From JAMOQA01 sp964420365 (GTDB taxonomy: Bacteria > Acidobacteriota > Polarisedimenticolia > J045), in NCBI GenBank assembly GCA_964420365.1, contig CAYQTA010000114.1:1-64000 (forward strand): 64,000 bases of DNA, given 5' to 3'. Below are positions 24,270 through 31,821 of this stretch, piece after piece. How positions within the stretch are numbered: position 1 is the first letter of the stretch; each line of letters begins with the position of its first letter. The translations under genes were made by a program, and so were the position numbers. The notes under the pieces are model-generated. The model saw nothing but the letters and a program-made list of their open reading frames with translations. It ran no database searches and was not told where the DNA came from.

Positions 24270-24649
24270 TCCTGCGCCGGGACTACCGCTTCGAGGCGAG
24301 CCACCAGTTGCCCTGCCACGGGGGGCAGTGCCGGCGGATCCACGGTCACTCCTACCGGTTCCGGGTGACGATCGACGGGCCGGTCGACCCGGCGACCGGG
24401 ATGGTGATCGACTTCGAGGACCTTGACCGGCTGGTCGCGGAACGCGTCCTGCCGCACCTCGACCACCGGCACCTCAACGAGCTGCTGGAGAACCCGACCG
24501 CCGAGTGGATCGCGGCCTGGATCTGGCGCACGCTGGCTCCACACCTGCCGGGACTCGCGGAGATCGAGGTCTGGGAGATGGAGGGAGCCTCGGTGGCCTA
24601 CCGGGGGGAGTCCCTGCCCCCGGGGGGGGCGGCGGGAGGCGCGCGATGA
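24266..24649 (+). CDS. queD: 6-carboxytetrahydropterin synthase / 6-pyruvoyl-tetrahydropterin synthase family
   Basis: A 127-residue T-fold enzyme. Zinc ligands are H13 (ASHQL), H26 and H28 (HGHSY); the catalytic Cys is C22 in CRRIHGH, with D66-H67 (LDHRHLN) and a C-terminal Glu (EVWEMEGASV) completing the site. The unmodified CxxxHGH motif points to the QueD/PTPS-II type rather than the folate-bypass PTPS-III type. QueD makes the queuosine precursor from dihydroneopterin triphosphate, the product of the adjacent folE. No queC or queE lies in the window. The protein ends in a short Gly/Ala tail. Confidence 0.88.
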   Translation: MILRRDYRFEASHQLPCHGGQCRRIHGHSYRFRVTIDGPVDPATGMVIDFEDLDRLVAERVLPHLDHRHLNELLENPTAEWIAAWIWRTLAPHLPGLAEIEVWEMEGASVAYRGESLPPGGAAGGAR

Positions 24650-25215
24650 ACCGGGCGCGGATGGAGGAAGGGCTCCGCGTCTTCCTCGAGGGGTTGCGGG
24701 CCGGCGATCCGACCTTCGAGGCCCTTTCCCCGGAAGCGCGGGAGCGGGAACTGGTCGAGGGGGCGCGCCGCGTGGCGGCGGCGTTCGCCGACGACCTCCT
24801 CGCGGGGTACGCCGAGGACCCGGCGTCCCACCTCGTCCCGCTCCGGATCGAGGGGTCCGGCGGCCCGGTGGCCCTCCGCCAGGTGAGGTTCGTGTCGGTG
24901 TGCGCCCACCACCTGCTGCCCTACCGGGGAGAGGCCCACGTCGGGTTCGTGCCCGGGGAGCACCACGTCGGGATCGGGTCGATCGCGCGCCTCGTCGACA
25001 CGCTGGCGCGCCGACTGACCCTCCAGGAGCAGCTCACGGCCGCGATCGCCGACGAGCTCACCCGGGCGCTCCGTCCCCGTGCCACGATCGTCGTTCTCGA
25101 GGCGGAACACCTCTGCCTTTCCGTCCGGGGCGCGAAGAAGACCGGCCACCGGCTGGCTACCGTCGAGCGACGGGGGAACGTGCCGCCCGCGCTCGAGCGA
25201 CTGGTCCTGCCGTAG
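24646..25215 (+). CDS. folE: GTP cyclohydrolase I
   Basis: A 189-residue enzyme that opens GTP to 7,8-dihydroneopterin triphosphate, the shared precursor for folB and queD just upstream. Zinc ligands are C86 and H89 (VCAHHLLP) and C157 (EAEHLCLSVRG). QEQLTAAIADEL and the RGAKKTG segment are conserved. At the position of the triphosphate-binding lysine in the family GLSK motif it has GIGSI, an Ile, while the nearby Arg is retained. The N-terminal DTPxR motif is also not recognisable. It is a divergent but probably active FolE, supported by its neighbours. Confidence 0.9.
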   Translation: MNRARMEEGLRVFLEGLRAGDPTFEALSPEARERELVEGARRVAAAFADDLLAGYAEDPASHLVPLRIEGSGGPVALRQVRFVSVCAHHLLPYRGEAHVGFVPGEHHVGIGSIARLVDTLARRLTLQEQLTAAIADELTRALRPRATIVVLEAEHLCLSVRGAKKTGHRLATVERRGNVPPALERLVLP

Positions 25216-25260
25216 TTCCGGGCCGGGGAGGACCGCGCGTGCGGGGTGGTCCGGTCCCTG

Positions 25261-25266
25261 TAGAAT
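25261..25266 (+). promoter_or_regulatory. -10-like TAGAAT upstream of the STAS gene
   Basis: TAGAAT lies in the 121-nt gap after folE, 70 nt before the start at 25337. No convincing -35 is seen. It marks the likely start of a new transcription unit. Confidence 0.35.
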
Positions 25267-25336
25267 GGTCGCGCGCGGGCGGCGCCCGCGGATTGCGCCG
25301 GCGGACCCGTCCACCGGAAGATGCGAGGAGGCGATG

Positions 25337-25675
25337 ATGAAGCTGGAGACCGTGCACCAGGGCCGCGTGACGATCCTCCGTCCCCAGGGTGACATCAAGA
25401 TCGGGGAGGGGGACGTGGCGCTCAAGGAAGCGATCCGCAGGGAGCTCGAGGCGGGCCAGCGGCACTTCGTGCTCAACCTGGAGGGGGTTCGCTTCATGGA
25501 CAGCGCCGGCCTCGGCGAGCTCGTGGCGAACCTGAAGCGCGTCCGCGAGGCCGGTGGAGACCTGAAGGTCTGTGGTGCGAACCAGCGGATCTCCGATGCC
25601 TTTCACGTGACGCAGCTCGTCAAGGTGCTCGAGATCCACCCGACCGAGCAGGAAGCGATCGCCAGCTTCGTCTGA
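25337..25675 (+). CDS. STAS-domain anti-sigma factor antagonist
   Basis: A 112-residue single STAS domain. The phosphorylatable serine is S56 in VRFMDSAGLGELV, the SpoIIAA/RsbV signature. Such proteins are phosphorylated by an RsbW-type kinase and dephosphorylated by SpoIIE/RsbU-type phosphatases, releasing a sigma factor or controlling another target. Two such phosphatases are encoded at 37.2 and 48.1 kb, but no RsbW-type kinase is in the window. Two ATGs are adjacent (25334 and 25337); the second was chosen because it has the better spacing from GAGGAGG. Confidence 0.9.
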   Translation: MKLETVHQGRVTILRPQGDIKIGEGDVALKEAIRRELEAGQRHFVLNLEGVRFMDSAGLGELVANLKRVREAGGDLKVCGANQRISDAFHVTQLVKVLEIHPTEQEAIASFV

Positions 25676-25689
25676 CCCGGCGGCCCCCC

Positions 25690-28002
25690 GTGGTGCACGC
25701 TTTCTCGCGGTTTCCCCGGCCCGCGGCCCTGGTCCTCCTCGCGGCCCTCGTTTCGGCGACGCCCGGAGCGCGGGGCGGGGAGGGGGTCGTCGAGTTGCCC
25801 GCGCCCGCCCCGGGCGTCTTCGACCGGATCGATCCCGGCGTGCGGCAGCCGCCACCGAGAATCCGCGTCGCCCTCACGCGCGTCCCGCGCCCGGTGGAAA
25901 TCGGGACCACCGGGGGCGGCGCCCCGCGGATCCTCGACGGCGAGAGCGGAAGGGAGATCGTTCCCGCGGGCCTTGCTCCCGGGCCGGTCCGGGTCGTGGC
26001 GGTCGGGGGAAAGGCGGCCGCCGGCCGGGCCGTTCACCGGGTGCAGGTCGGATCGTTCCGTTCCGAGGAGGCGGCCCGGGCGCTTGCCGATGAGCTCGAG
26101 GCGCAGACCGGTGAGCCGGCGGACGTGCGCTGGGATGCCGCCCGGGGCGTCTGGCGGGTTCGGGTCGGCCGGGCCGCCTCCGCCGGGCCGCTGCGCGACC
26201 TGCTCCGGTCGTTGCGCCTGCGCTGGCCCGATGCCTGGATCACGCGGGAGGAACGGGACACGCTGACCGGGGCGCGGCTCGGCCTGGTCGGCCCGCGCTG
26301 GCGGACGTTCGACCCGGGCGCGGCCCGGCTGGTGTTCGTTCCCCCGGCGGGACAGCACCTGACCGCCGGGGGACGTCCCTACCGGGGGGTCTTCGAGGCG
26401 TATCTCTCCCGGTCCGGGGAGGTCGTCCTGGTCGACGAGCTGAACCTCGAGGACTACCTGCGGGGGGTCGTGCCGGAGGAACTCGGTCCGGCCGCGTGGC
26501 CGGAGCTCGAGGCGCTCAAGGCGCAGGCGGTGGCGGCTCGCACGTACGCCCTCGGCAACCGCGGGCAGTATGCGGCGGAGGGGTACGATCTCTGCGACAC
26601 GCCACGCTGCCAGGTCTACGGCGGCATGGGGAGCGAGCATCCGCTCTCCGACCGGGCCGTCGCCGAGACGCGGGGGGAGTTCCTCGCGTACGGGGACCGG
26701 CCGATCAACGCCCTGTACACGTCTACCTGCGGGGGCCACACCGAGGATGCCCGCGTCGTCTTCCCCGAGATGGACGCACCCTGGCTGCGGGGCGTGCCCT
26801 GCATCCCGGACGAGGGCGCGCTGCTGGCCGGGGCGCGGGAGGTGGACGGTCGTGCGGTCCCGGAACCTTGCCCGGTCGCCGCCACGCGGGACGCCCCGGA
26901 GCCGCTCGACCTCGCGCTGCTCGTGGCCCACGACGTGGTCGGCCCCCGGTTGCTCTCCGCGGAGTTCCGGGCGGGAGCGGTGGAAGCCGCGGAGGTCACC
27001 CGGTGGTTCGCGGCGCTGGCGCGACGGGCGGGCCTGCCCGCTCCGCCCCCGTTCGTGGGGACCCCGACCCGCCTCGCCACGTGGCGCCATGCCCGGCTCG
27101 TGCTGGCGGGGCCGGGCCTCGACGCCGCCCTGGGGCCGGGGGACGAGCGCGCCCTGCTGACACCCGCCCAGCTCGCCGAGCTGCCGGCGGACGCGCGCCG
27201 GGTCGTCGCCGGGCTGGTCGCGCGGGGGCTCCTGCGCCCGGGCCCCGACGGGCTCTTCCGGCCCGGCGGGCTGCCGGCCCGGGACGAGGTGCTCGCGCTG
27301 CTCGCCCGGGCAGCGCGACGCCTCGATGCCATCCCCGTCCACCGGGGAACCGTCGAGCGGCAGGAGGGGCCCGGCCTGGCGCTGCGGGAGCGGCGCACCG
27401 TGCGCCCGTTCCCGCGGGGCCCGGTTCCTCCGCTCCTGCTCGCCCGGACCGGTGGCCGCTGGCACCCGGTCGACCGGCTGGTCCTGTGGCCCGGCGACCG
27501 CGTCACCTGGGTCCCGCGCGAGGACGGCCCCGGGCTGGCGCTCCTCGCGCTCGGGGGACGGCGTTCCCTGGCGGACGACCGGTTCAGCCGGCACTACCGC
27601 TGGACGGTCAGCCGCACCCGGGAGGAGATCGAGAAATCCCTCGCCGGGGTCGCCCCGGTCGGGCGCTTGCTGAACGTGCGGGTCCTGCGGCGGGGAATCT
27701 CCGGCCGGGTGGCGGCGGTCGAGCTCACCGGCACGGCGGGGCGGGCGGTGGTCGAGGGGTTCCGGCTGCGGAGGGCGCTGGGGCTCCGGGAGACCCTCTT
27801 CTCGCTGCTCGTCCAGCACGACCCCGACGGGCTGGTGCGACGGGTCGTCTTCGACGGCCGCGGCTGGGGCCACGGGGTCGGAATGTGCCAGGTCGGTGCC
27901 TACGGCATGGCCGCCCGCGGGGCCGGGTATCGCCAGATCCTGCACCACTACTACGCCGGGGTGCGCCTCGTGCGGTTCCAGCCGGGAGCCGGAAGACGGT
28001 GA
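25690..28002 (+). CDS. SPOR- and SpoIID/LytB-domain protein
   Basis: A 770-residue exported protein. After a signal peptide (about 1-28) comes a SPOR-like domain (about 112-185, starting VHRVQVGSF), which in other proteins binds denuded peptidoglycan. A SpoIID domain follows: EDYLRGVVPEEL, ALKAQAVAARTYAL, LYTSTCGGHTED, and at the far end GRGWGHGVGMCQVGAYGMAARG. SpoIID is a lytic transglycosylase acting on denuded glycan. About 380 residues inserted between its halves are not recognised. Start is one of two tandem GTGs (25690 or 25693) without a clear ribosome binding site. Its stop overlaps the GTG of a 44-residue gene. Confidence 0.85.
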   Translation: MVHAFSRFPRPAALVLLAALVSATPGARGGEGVVELPAPAPGVFDRIDPGVRQPPPRIRVALTRVPRPVEIGTTGGGAPRILDGESGREIVPAGLAPGPVRVVAVGGKAAAGRAVHRVQVGSFRSEEAARALADELEAQTGEPADVRWDAARGVWRVRVGRAASAGPLRDLLRSLRLRWPDAWITREERDTLTGARLGLVGPRWRTFDPGAARLVFVPPAGQHLTAGGRPYRGVFEAYLSRSGEVVLVDELNLEDYLRGVVPEELGPAAWPELEALKAQAVAARTYALGNRGQYAAEGYDLCDTPRCQVYGGMGSEHPLSDRAVAETRGEFLAYGDRPINALYTSTCGGHTEDARVVFPEMDAPWLRGVPCIPDEGALLAGAREVDGRAVPEPCPVAATRDAPEPLDLALLVAHDVVGPRLLSAEFRAGAVEAAEVTRWFAALARRAGLPAPPPFVGTPTRLATWRHARLVLAGPGLDAALGPGDERALLTPAQLAELPADARRVVAGLVARGLLRPGPDGLFRPGGLPARDEVLALLARAARRLDAIPVHRGTVERQEGPGLALRERRTVRPFPRGPVPPLLLARTGGRWHPVDRLVLWPGDRVTWVPREDGPGLALLALGGRRSLADDRFSRHYRWTVSRTREEIEKSLAGVAPVGRLLNVRVLRRGISGRVAAVELTGTAGRAVVEGFRLRRALGLRETLFSLLVQHDPDGLVRRVVFDGRGWGHGVGMCQVGAYGMAARGAGYRQILHHYYAGVRLVRFQPGAGRR

Positions 28003-28133
28003 GTCCCCGGGAGCCTGCGGCCGTCGATCGGGACACCGCCCGGGGGCTCCTCGTGCTGGCGGCGCTCGCGCTCCTGCTGCTCGCACTCCGCCTCGGGGTG
28101 CGCCTCCTTGCGGCGGCCGGGGGAACCCCGTGA
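27999..28133 (+). CDS. 44-residue single-pass membrane peptide
   Basis: A short reading frame starting GTG at 27999, overlapping the SpoIID stop by GTGA, and ending in a TGA that overlaps the miaA start, again by GTGA. The product has a charged N-terminus (VSPREPAAVDRDTARG), one hydrophobic segment (LLVLAALALLLLALRLGVRLL) and a short Gly-Thr-Pro tail. The two 4-nt overlaps, the same junction type seen between real genes in this region, and the exact fit to the gap argue that it is translated. It resembles no named family known to me and may be a partner of the SpoIID protein. Confidence 0.6.
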   Translation: MSPREPAAVDRDTARGLLVLAALALLLLALRLGVRLLAAAGGTP

Positions 28134-29089
28134 GGTGCGAGCGCGGCCCGCTCCTCGCGATCTACGGCCCCACCGGGACCGGGAAGACGGCGCTCGCCGT
28201 CCGGGTGGCCGACCTGCTGCCGGTCCACCTGGTCTCCTGCGACGCGGTGCAGGTCTACCGGGACCTCCGCGCGGCCGCGGCGAAGCCCGAGGGGCCGGAA
28301 TGGCGCCACCCGTGGGCCCTCGTCGATGTCGTGGAGCCGACGCGGGACGTCGACATGGGGTGGTGGGTGCGGGCGGCCGAGGCGGAGTGCCGCTGGGCCT
28401 GGAGTGCCGGGCGCCTGCCGCTCGTCGCCGGGGGCACCGGGATGTACCTGCGCGGCCTGGTCAAGGGGCTCGCCCCGGCACCGCCGCGGGACGAGATCAT
28501 CCGGGCACGGCTGCGGGGGCTCGCCGCCCGCCACTCGGTCCCGTGGCTCCACCGGGTTCTCTCGCGCCTCGACCGGCAGACCGCCGCACGGGTCCGGCCG
28601 CGGGACGAGAAGAGGATCGTCCGTGCCCTCGAGGTGCGCCTCGCGACGGGGCGTTCCCTGTCCGCGCTGCAGGGGGACGCGTGGCGGGGGCCCGATCGGT
28701 TCCCGGTGCTGCGGGTGATGCTCGACATGCCGCGCGGGGAGCTGTACGCGCGCCTCGACCGGCGGGTCGCCCGGTTCTTCGGCCGGGGGCTCGTCGCCGA
28801 GGTGCGGTGGCTTCTCGGGGCCCGGGGGGTGCCGTCCTCCGCGAACGCCCTCAAGGGCATCGGGTACCGGGAGGTCGTGGCCTCGCTCCGGGGCGACGAG
28901 CCGGGAGACGGGCTCACGCTGCTGGAACGGGTGCAACGAAGTACCCGGCGCTACGCCAAGCGCCAGTGGACGTGGTTCCGGGGGGAGCCGACCGACCTGG
29001 TGCTGGACGCACGGCGCCCGGTGGACGAACTGGCCGCGGAGGTGGTGGCGCTCGTGCGGGAACGGTGGGGGGGTATACTGGTCGCGTGA
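28130..29089 (+). CDS. miaA: tRNA dimethylallyltransferase
   Basis: A 319-residue enzyme transferring the dimethylallyl group from DMAPP to A37 of tRNAs reading UNN codons. The P-loop is GPTGTGKTALA, followed by SCDAVQVYR (the usual DSxQVYR with Ala), GGTGMYLRGL, DEKRIVRALEV and RRYAKRQWTWFR. Start is GTG at 28130, overlapping the preceding short gene by 4 nt. It is followed by hfq with a 1-nt overlap, the classic miaA-hfq order of proteobacteria. Confidence 0.95.
   Translation: MRCERGPLLAIYGPTGTGKTALAVRVADLLPVHLVSCDAVQVYRDLRAAAAKPEGPEWRHPWALVDVVEPTRDVDMGWWVRAAEAECRWAWSAGRLPLVAGGTGMYLRGLVKGLAPAPPRDEIIRARLRGLAARHSVPWLHRVLSRLDRQTAARVRPRDEKRIVRALEVRLATGRSLSALQGDAWRGPDRFPVLRVMLDMPRGELYARLDRRVARFFGRGLVAEVRWLLGARGVPSSANALKGIGYREVVASLRGDEPGDGLTLLERVQRSTRRYAKRQWTWFRGEPTDLVLDARRPVDELAAEVVALVRERWGGILVA
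29074..29079 (+). promoter_or_regulatory. -10-like TATACT just before hfq
   Basis: TATACT lies inside the last codons of miaA, 9 nt before the hfq ATG. If used, it would give an hfq mRNA with almost no leader in addition to the miaA-hfq transcript. The -35 region (CTCGTG) is poor. Confidence 0.35.
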
Positions 29090-29301
29090 TGAGCGACGCC
29101 ACCCAGCGGGACCACCAGGCCCGGTTCCTCGCGCAGGTCCGTGCGGAGGGAGGGAGGGTCGCCGTCTGGCTCGTCTCGGGAAAACGGCTCGTCGGCCGGG
29201 TCCTGGCCTACGACCGGTTCACGATCCTCCTCGAGCACAACGGGGCCGAGCACCTCGTCTTCAAGCACGCGGTCGCCACCATCGGTCCCGCCCGCGACTG
29301 A
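29089..29301 (+). CDS. hfq: RNA chaperone Hfq (divergent)
   Basis: A 70-residue Sm-like protein. Sm1 spans VAVWLVSGKRLVGRVLAYDRFTILL and Sm2 is LVFKHAVATIGP. The proximal-face Q8 equivalent is kept (HQARFL), as are the K and H of the KH pair. Distal-face positions differ from E. coli: Y25 corresponds to Trp and N28 to Ser, and Y55 is Phe. It lacks the long acidic C-terminal tail. The position directly after miaA, with a 1-nt overlap, supports the assignment. It is followed by a strong bidirectional hairpin. Confidence 0.9.
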   Translation: MSDATQRDHQARFLAQVRAEGGRVAVWLVSGKRLVGRVLAYDRFTILLEHNGAEHLVFKHAVATIGPARD

Positions 29302-29356
29302 CCTTCCCGCGCTCCTCGGCGTCCCGGTGTCGCGCCGGGAGGAACGGCCGGCGCGG

Positions 29357-29388
29357 CGAGGGGCGGCCCGCGGCGGGGCCGCCCCTCG
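29357..29388. terminator. Bidirectional terminator between hfq and the porin gene
   Basis: A perfect 13-bp stem (29357-29369 with 29376-29388) and a 6-nt loop lie between the convergent stops at 29301 and 29410. The plus-strand side is followed by a T-containing GGTCCTTCCTT. The symmetric position suggests it ends both transcripts. Confidence 0.75.
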
Positions 29389-29409
29389 GCAGGGTCCTTC
29401 CTTGCGGGG

Positions 29410-30654
29410 TCAGAACTTCCAGGCGGTGTACGCCCACAGCTTGCTGACGTCGCGGGACCAGTCGTCGTGGCTGAAGGAGGCGTACTTGAGGGCAAAGACC
29501 TGCTTCCACGGGGAGGTCCAGGCGCAGAGCACGTCGAGCTCCGTACCGTAGTCGATGCCACCGGTGTCGGCGCTGAAATCGTGCCAGACGGCGAGCAGGT
29601 TCCAGGCGTTCTTCTTCCACCCGAGGGAGACGAACGTATCCTCGAGACCCCAGTAGCCGCCGGTGGCATCGGCCGGCGTGGAGAGGAACATGTCGGCCCA
29701 GCCGTTCCAGGCGTGCAGCGTGGCGAGCGGCGTCGAGAAGACGCCGTCCTTGCCGTCGCCGCCGAGAAGCTCGTAGCCGATCTTCGCGGTGAAGGCGTCG
29801 TACTTCGCGCCGATGACGCCGCGGTAGTACCACTGGTCCACGTTGTTCGGGTTGTCACCGGTGTCGGACTGCTTCGCGACCTCGACGTCGAAGAGGCCCT
29901 TCCAGTCCCGCGCGAGGGCGACGCTGCCGTCCCAGCGCAGGCCGTAGGTCATCGTCGAGAGCCCCCAGTTCGCCGGGCGGTCGTAGTCGAGCCGGTAGAC
30001 GTAGGCGTGAAGCTTGCTGCCCTCCGTCAGCTTCCAGGAGGCGTTCAGCAGGTGGGAGTCCATCGGCAGGCCGTCCCCGAAAATACGGTGAACCTTGGCG
30101 ATGTAGACGTAGGTCAGCTTCGTGTGCGGAATCGCGGTCGTGTCGATCCGGACCGCGTCGAACGACTGGTGGAACTGGCGCCAGCCGACGTTGCCGACGA
30201 AGCGGACGTTGTCCAGCTTGATCTCCTGCCTGCCTGCCCGGAGCGTCGTCGCGTCACCGAGCTTCAGGTCCATGTAGGCCTGGTAGAAGTCGGTGATCGA
30301 GGGGTCGGCGATCGCCGGGTACGCGGAGACGCCGTTCCAGTGCTCGCCGGCCCCCTTGTCGTTGTGCCGGTCCTCCTTGGCGAGATCCTGGACCGACTGG
30401 ACCTCGGCGTAGAAGGAAAGGCCGCGCCATTCCGCCGTCCGGTAGCCGAGGTTCAGCCGAACGGTCAGCGCCTCGCCGTCGTCGGCGAAGTTGTCGTCGT
30501 CCACCGACTCCCAGCGAAGGCGGAACCCGAAGTTCGCCTTGCCGGACTGGACGGCGTCGAGGAACGTGCCGTCGCCCGCGTGGGCGGGCAGGGGGGTGAG
30601 GAGGCCCACCGCGAGCGCGAGCAGGCCGACCAGGACAGCGAAACGGGTACGCAT
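29410..30654 (-). CDS. Outer-membrane porin, alginate-export family-like
   Basis: A 414-residue protein with a Sec signal peptide (MRTRFAVLVGLLALAVGLL, then PAHAGD). The mature part alternates amphipathic beta strands with Asp/Asn-rich turns and ends in AYTAWKF, the C-terminal aromatic residue recognised by the BAM complex. FGFRLRWESVDDDNF, FYQAYMDLK, LRAGRQEIKLDNVRFVGNVGWRQFHQSFDAV and the central TKLTYVYI block match the alginate_exp group of 18-strand barrels. The substrate is unknown. GGAGGGAG lies just upstream of the ATG, and a TATAAT box on the minus strand lies at 30746-30751. Confidence 0.85.
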   Translation of the reverse strand: MRTRFAVLVGLLALAVGLLTPLPAHAGDGTFLDAVQSGKANFGFRLRWESVDDDNFADDGEALTVRLNLGYRTAEWRGLSFYAEVQSVQDLAKEDRHNDKGAGEHWNGVSAYPAIADPSITDFYQAYMDLKLGDATTLRAGRQEIKLDNVRFVGNVGWRQFHQSFDAVRIDTTAIPHTKLTYVYIAKVHRIFGDGLPMDSHLLNASWKLTEGSKLHAYVYRLDYDRPANWGLSTMTYGLRWDGSVALARDWKGLFDVEVAKQSDTGDNPNNVDQWYYRGVIGAKYDAFTAKIGYELLGGDGKDGVFSTPLATLHAWNGWADMFLSTPADATGGYWGLEDTFVSLGWKKNAWNLLAVWHDFSADTGGIDYGTELDVLCAWTSPWKQVFALKYASFSHDDWSRDVSKLWAYTAWKF

Positions 30655-30745
30655 CGTGTTCTCCCTCCGGATTCCCCGCCCGGCGTCCCGCCGGGCGGCC
30701 GTGTTCCATTTCTCCCGGTGGCAGCTCGCCGACCGGGCCGGGCGC

Positions 30746-30751
30746 ATTATA
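30746..30751 (-). promoter_or_regulatory. TATAAT -10 box upstream of the porin gene
   Basis: A perfect TATAAT on the minus strand lies 91 nt upstream of the porin start, at the very end of the RimK-like gene. The -35 (CTTCAG at 17 nt) is weak. A consensus -10 in such GC-rich DNA is unlikely by chance. Confidence 0.5.
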
Positions 30752-31688
30752 CCGGACCGTCGGGTGCGCTGAAGGGGGGGGCGTGCCCCTCCGCCAACCG
30801 GTCCTCGAGCCACCGGATCACCTCGCCGGCCACGTTGACCCCGGACGCCGCCTCGATCCCCTCGAGGCCGGGCGAGGCGTTCACCTCGAGGACGAGGGGA
30901 CCGTCGGGACCGAGGAGGACGTCGACCCCGGCGAGCCGGAGGCCCAGCAGGTCGGCGGCGCGGGCGGCGAGGGCGGCGAGGGCCCCGTCGGGATGGAACG
31001 CCTCGGCGGTGCCACCCCGGTGGAGGTTGGCCCGGAAGTCCCCGGGAGGAACGACCCTGCGCATCGCCGCGACGGTGCGGCCCCCGACGACCAGCAACCG
31101 GACGTCGTCGTCGACCGGGAGGCGGGGCTGGACCAGCACGCGGTGACCGCACGCGGCGAACCCCTCGACGATCGAGCGTGCCGCTGCGAGGGACTCGGCG
31201 AGCACGACACCCCGGCCCTGGCTGCCGCCGGCGATCTTGATCACGACCGGGGGGCCTCCGAGCCCGTCCACGACCCGCTGGACCGCGTCGGGTCCCGCGG
31301 GGACGGCGGTGGGCACGACCGGGATCCCGGCCGCGGCAAGGCGCTGGAGCGAGGCGAGCTTGTCCCGTGCGAGGGCGATGGCCGCCGCGGGGTTCAGCGG
31401 GAAGGCTCCCGCCTGCTCGAGGAGCCGGAGGACGGCCAGGACACCCGCCAGGGAATGGGGGCCCACCCGCGGGATGACCGCGTCCTGCGCCCCGACGGGT
31501 TCGCCCGCCACCTCGATCCGGGGGCGTTCGCCGCCGAGGTGGAGGGTGCAGGCATGGGGATCGATCACCCGTGCCTCGTGGCCCCGGGCCAGGGCGACGA
31601 GGCCGAGCCGGCGGGTGGAGGGGTTGGCCGGGTCGCGGGAGAGGATCGCGAGCCGGAGGGAACGGCGGGCACGGGCGGAACGGGCCAT
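30747..31688 (-). CDS. RimK-like ATP-grasp ligase
   Basis: A 313-residue ATP-grasp protein of the RimK/LysX family. Landmarks are the RDKLASLQRLAAAGIPVVPT segment, PPVVIKIAGGSQGRGVVLAES, VLVQPRL, DDVRLLVVGGRTVAAMRR and LAGVDVLLGPDGPLVLEVNASPGLEGIE, where E-V-N binds metal and ATP. RimK adds glutamates to ribosomal protein S6, and relatives join amino acids to other acceptors. The neighbours give no clue to the substrate. The ATG at 31688 follows a TATACT box by 6 nt and lacks a spaced ribosome binding site, so it may be a leaderless mRNA. Confidence 0.85.
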   Translation of the reverse strand: MARSARARRSLRLAILSRDPANPSTRRLGLVALARGHEARVIDPHACTLHLGGERPRIEVAGEPVGAQDAVIPRVGPHSLAGVLAVLRLLEQAGAFPLNPAAAIALARDKLASLQRLAAAGIPVVPTAVPAGPDAVQRVVDGLGGPPVVIKIAGGSQGRGVVLAESLAAARSIVEGFAACGHRVLVQPRLPVDDDVRLLVVGGRTVAAMRRVVPPGDFRANLHRGGTAEAFHPDGALAALAARAADLLGLRLAGVDVLLGPDGPLVLEVNASPGLEGIEAASGVNVAGEVIRWLEDRLAEGHAPPFSAPDGPV

Positions 31689-31694
31689 GTCCCG

Positions 31695-31700
31695 AGTATA
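31695..31700 (-). promoter_or_regulatory. -10-like TATACT immediately before the RimK-like gene
   Basis: On the minus strand TATACT is followed after 6 nt by the ATG at 31688, so transcription would start at or next to the start codon. The GGAGGG further upstream is too far to be the ribosome binding site. Confidence 0.5.
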
Positions 31701-31727
31701 GGCGCCCTCCGGCCCGGTTCCCGCAGG

Positions 31728-31756
31728 TTGACAGTCCCCGCGGCCCCGGCGACGAT
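31728..31756 (+). promoter_or_regulatory. Putative promoter of the ElbB-like/proline dehydrogenase operon
   Basis: An exact TTGACA (31728-31733) is followed after 17 nt by GACGAT (31751-31756). The start would be near 31763, about 58 nt before the GTG at 31822. The -35 is perfect and the -10 is weak. Confidence 0.45.
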
Positions 31757-31821
31757 GATGCCCCCACTCCCGGCGGGGCGCTTCCCGGCCCCCGCGTGGT
31801 CCCCAGCGAGGAGGCCGCCCC

